Part shown: one piece after another, positions 61,286 through 64,000 of the stretch
Layout of the letters: each line of letters starts with the position of its first letter
Position numbering within the stretch: the first letter of the stretch is position 1
DNA from: Gorsachius magnificus
Lineage: Eukaryota; Chordata; Aves; Pelecaniformes; Ardeidae
Length of the DNA stretch: 64,000 nt
NCBI GenBank assembly: GCA_034008185.1
Contig: CM067084.1
Span: 62,262,599-62,326,598 of the forward strand
Direction: 5' to 3'
Position numbers and translations under genes: made by a program
Notes under the pieces: generated by a model
Databases searched by the model: none
The model's input: the letters and a program-made list of their open reading frames with translations, nothing else
Told to the model about the DNA's origin: nothing

Positions 61286-64000
61286 CAGTTTGGTCACCTT
61301 TCCAAACATATGACTGAAGTGCAGGAACCTTTCATTGTGTCCTGTGCACACTTGTGGTAACTCAATGGGAACAATCACCTGCTTTAGCTGTATTACAAGA
61401 GTGCATTCACATCCATAACAGAAGAGGATCATGACGTATAAGCCCTGGAGTACTGTAGGAACACGTGTATGCCGCACTGCGCCGGAAACATTGGGAACCG
61501 CTGACGGAGTATATTATTTTAGTTAAAAAGCCTAAGCGTTAACAGAGATGTTATAATTAGCTATGGATTCAAAGCTATATTTGCTGGTAGTGGAATGCAC
61601 AGGAAGAATTACTCTGATTTACAGTAATTTGCCACTGAGGGTTTCAAACTTCACCAAGAAAAAAAAAATCTAATGAGTTCATAATATAACAGCAGAGATG
61701 AGGAAACTCCCCAGGAAGGTTTTCTGTGTTGGAGTAGGATGCAAAAATATTGCAAAAATTTCTCCACTCTGATTACATACAAAACCGTACTTGCTAACAA
61801 AAGAATTAAGACGGCTGAAAACATAATCACTAGAACCAGGGATGAACAAAAATGGCTGTCTAGTTTGCAAAATATTTCCAGTTTTCAGAATTTTTTATTT
61901 CACACTGGTTTGAACCAGAAATCATTCCCAAAAAACCAAAATCCTGCTTTAGACTAACCCATTAACTCTGGCACCTGCAAAGGAAAGCAAAGACAGAGGT
62001 TCACACTCCTGCTCTGAATTAAACAAAGCAGGGACTTGAAGTTTGGTCTCCAGAATCCCAGTCAATGCTTTGTGGGCTAATTCAGTGGAATACATTAAGC
62101 AAAAAAAGTGTGTGGGGCTAATATGAATTTACTATCCCCTTTACAATATCAAGCACTAAAATAAATCAGAATTCTAAGGTTCACACAATTTAGCTTCTTA
62201 GCAGATGATATCCATTATAATTTTTTTAACATTTTATGGAAAACACAAAAATAAGCAAAAAAAGAAGTTGAAATTTAAAGGGAGGTATTTCTAGATGAGG
62301 GTTTATGTGTTTTGTGGTGGAATCTTTTCTACCACCGAGCATGTTGCACAGGATGATTACAATGTTAACAGAAGTCATTTTTAGGAGAGCAATGCACTCT
62401 GTGGGATAAATTTAATTTTAAGAACAAAAAAAACAAAGACAAAATAAGAAGCACCTACAAAACCAAAAAGTTAGAACATAAAATAGCTGTTTGTGAGTCT
62501 TCTACCACCACGTTACAGTTGTATGATTATATATACACATACCCATACACATGCATGGCAACATGGGATATCACTGCTGTTTGCATAGATACACCAAAGG
62601 TAGCTTTAAACTAACTAGGTAGTTGTTGCTGTCGGTGTAATCACAGCAGCTCAGCCCAGACTGCAAGACCTATTTGAGAAGCTTACTCAAGACCCTCTGG
62701 TAACTCCTGCCAAAACCTACGCTTCCAAAGCAACACTAATAACTATATTTGAAATAGAAAGTTTAAAACTAACCTCATATATTGGCACAAGGAGTAGCTA
62801 ATTCAATACCACTGGAAAGATACTCTCTAACACCTAAAACATCCATGGACAAAGAAAAGGAGCAGACTATAAAGCTGCCAAAGAGGCAGTGACCTTGTCA
62901 ATTTATACCACTTTTACCATAACCTAAGAAACATCTATCTGCACCTTTGTTCAAAGGTTCATATCACAATGTTTCAGAAGACACAGTCTCATCTGCCTAA
63001 GAAGCATTTCAGATAACTGAGGTCTGTTAACCAAAACATCCTCTAGGATCCCTTCTTACTCCAACTGCCTGATCAGTCTTCATCTCTCCCCCAAGCCCAG
63101 GTTAACCAAGGCCCAGAATTACCTTGAGGGATCCCAAGATGTGGCAGGAGCTATGAAATTCAAGCTCTTCAACAGAGCTTTCCTCCAGAAAGGAGAGAGG
63201 TAAATGGACCGACATTTAATTCTTTCAACCACCCCTGTTGTTTAATCACCAATTAGACCTCATTTCTCATCTGCCAAGTTCAACCTATCAATTTCCAGTC
63301 ACATGCTCTTCTTGTTTACTGTAAAGATATACCTCCCCTCTCCTCAGAGAAAGGAGCTATGGCTGGGGCCCACTTGTGCCCCAAGGCAGCTGGCCGTGAG
63401 CCCACTCCAGCTCATTACCCAGCAGCCCCATTAGCACATGGTTCTGCCCGTGCCTACGCATCCACCCAAGGAGCAGGACGTTTTATTGCAGGCATAGCTG
63501 CCGCACTAACAGGTTGGAAAGCTTCAGGCTGAAGTTGGCTCAGAGCAAGCATCTGACTATGCAGATACTACAGTCGAAAGCAGCCCTTGGGTCATGCCTG
63601 CAGAGCTCACTGTTCACATTAGTTTTCTAACTTTTTCAGACTTTTCTTAGAATAATTTTATGTAACAGGTTGGGATGGAACTTGAGGTAGGTATGGCTAC
63701 ATACTCCTTTATATAGGGTCTGTAGGGAGGCCTCTGTTAGAGCATAAGTACCAAACTAAAAGCAGGACTCATCCTCAGTGACTGGCTGTTAGCTGTTCTG
63801 GGGTCAACATACTATTAGCACTATGTCAGTGTTCCTGATGCTGAGACACCTTCCTGACAAAGTTTTATTAAAACCATTGTTTCCACAAAATGTTTCAGCT
63901 TCAACAAAGTGGTATTTCCCAACAACAACAAAAAAAATAGTGCATCCAGTAATGCTGAACAGTTCTACCAGCTTCTTAAAATAAGCAAAAGCATCTGTAT
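61286..64000. other. AT-rich non-coding DNA with one GC-richer patch, no gene recognised
   Basis: No LINE or LTR is recognised. A GC-richer patch at about 63,350-63,560 contains acceptor-like TTTTATTGCAG at 63,481-63,491 and a few CpGs, but no persuasive frame. The 60-70 codon frames around 61,700-61,950 have no domain. Confidence 0.5.

Noticed and set aside
1..64000. Host protein-coding gene, CRISPR array, operon, rRNA/tRNA or mitochondrial insert
   Set aside because: None found by reading both strands; all long coding signals trace to CR1. Weakly conserved exons below about 50 codons could have been missed.

Overview
This window looks like non-coding DNA from a bird nuclear genome. It is AT-rich, has no credible multi-exon host gene, and its repeats are of avian type. 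These are CR1 LINEs whose 3' ends carry the ATTCTATG-type octamer, and two solo LTRs of bird ERVL-like families, each flanked by a perfect 5-bp target-site duplication. The LTR families resemble those I associate with birds other than chicken, but I cannot name the species. Nothing suggests a bacterial, phage or plasmid origin, and no operons, CRISPR arrays or tRNA/rRNA genes were seen.

Layout. 1-11.8 kb is AT-rich single-copy-like DNA, with a GC-richer patch at about 0.73-0.93 kb that could be a 3'-terminal exon on the minus strand, and one ancient MIR-like relic. 11,804-12,885 is a GC-rich solo LTR (minus orientation, TSD gtaag). 12.9-34 kb is again AT-rich single-copy-like DNA. It holds two MIR-like relics, an imperfect palindrome at about 21.42-21.57 kb, and several stretches rich in homeodomain, POU and SOX-type motifs that are candidate conserved regulatory elements. 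33,995-34,598 is a second solo LTR (plus orientation, TSD tacat).

All recognised CR1 sequence lies in the right-hand part, 40.4-61.3 kb. There are six minus-strand pieces and one long plus-strand wreck. The copy at 46.1-47.8 kb keeps an uninterrupted reverse-transcriptase frame. The plus-strand copy at 58.7-61.3 kb spans endonuclease to 3' tail but is broken by frameshifts, stops and deletions. The final 2.7 kb is AT-rich with one GC-richer patch.

The only convincing protein-coding sequence belongs to CR1. No host gene can be named. The window is best read as an intergenic stretch or a large intron with scattered, unproven regulatory candidates. I did not find a demonstrable new biological system. 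The observations most worth a second look are the palindrome, the intact CR1 frame, the possible terminal exon and the motif-dense single-copy blocks.
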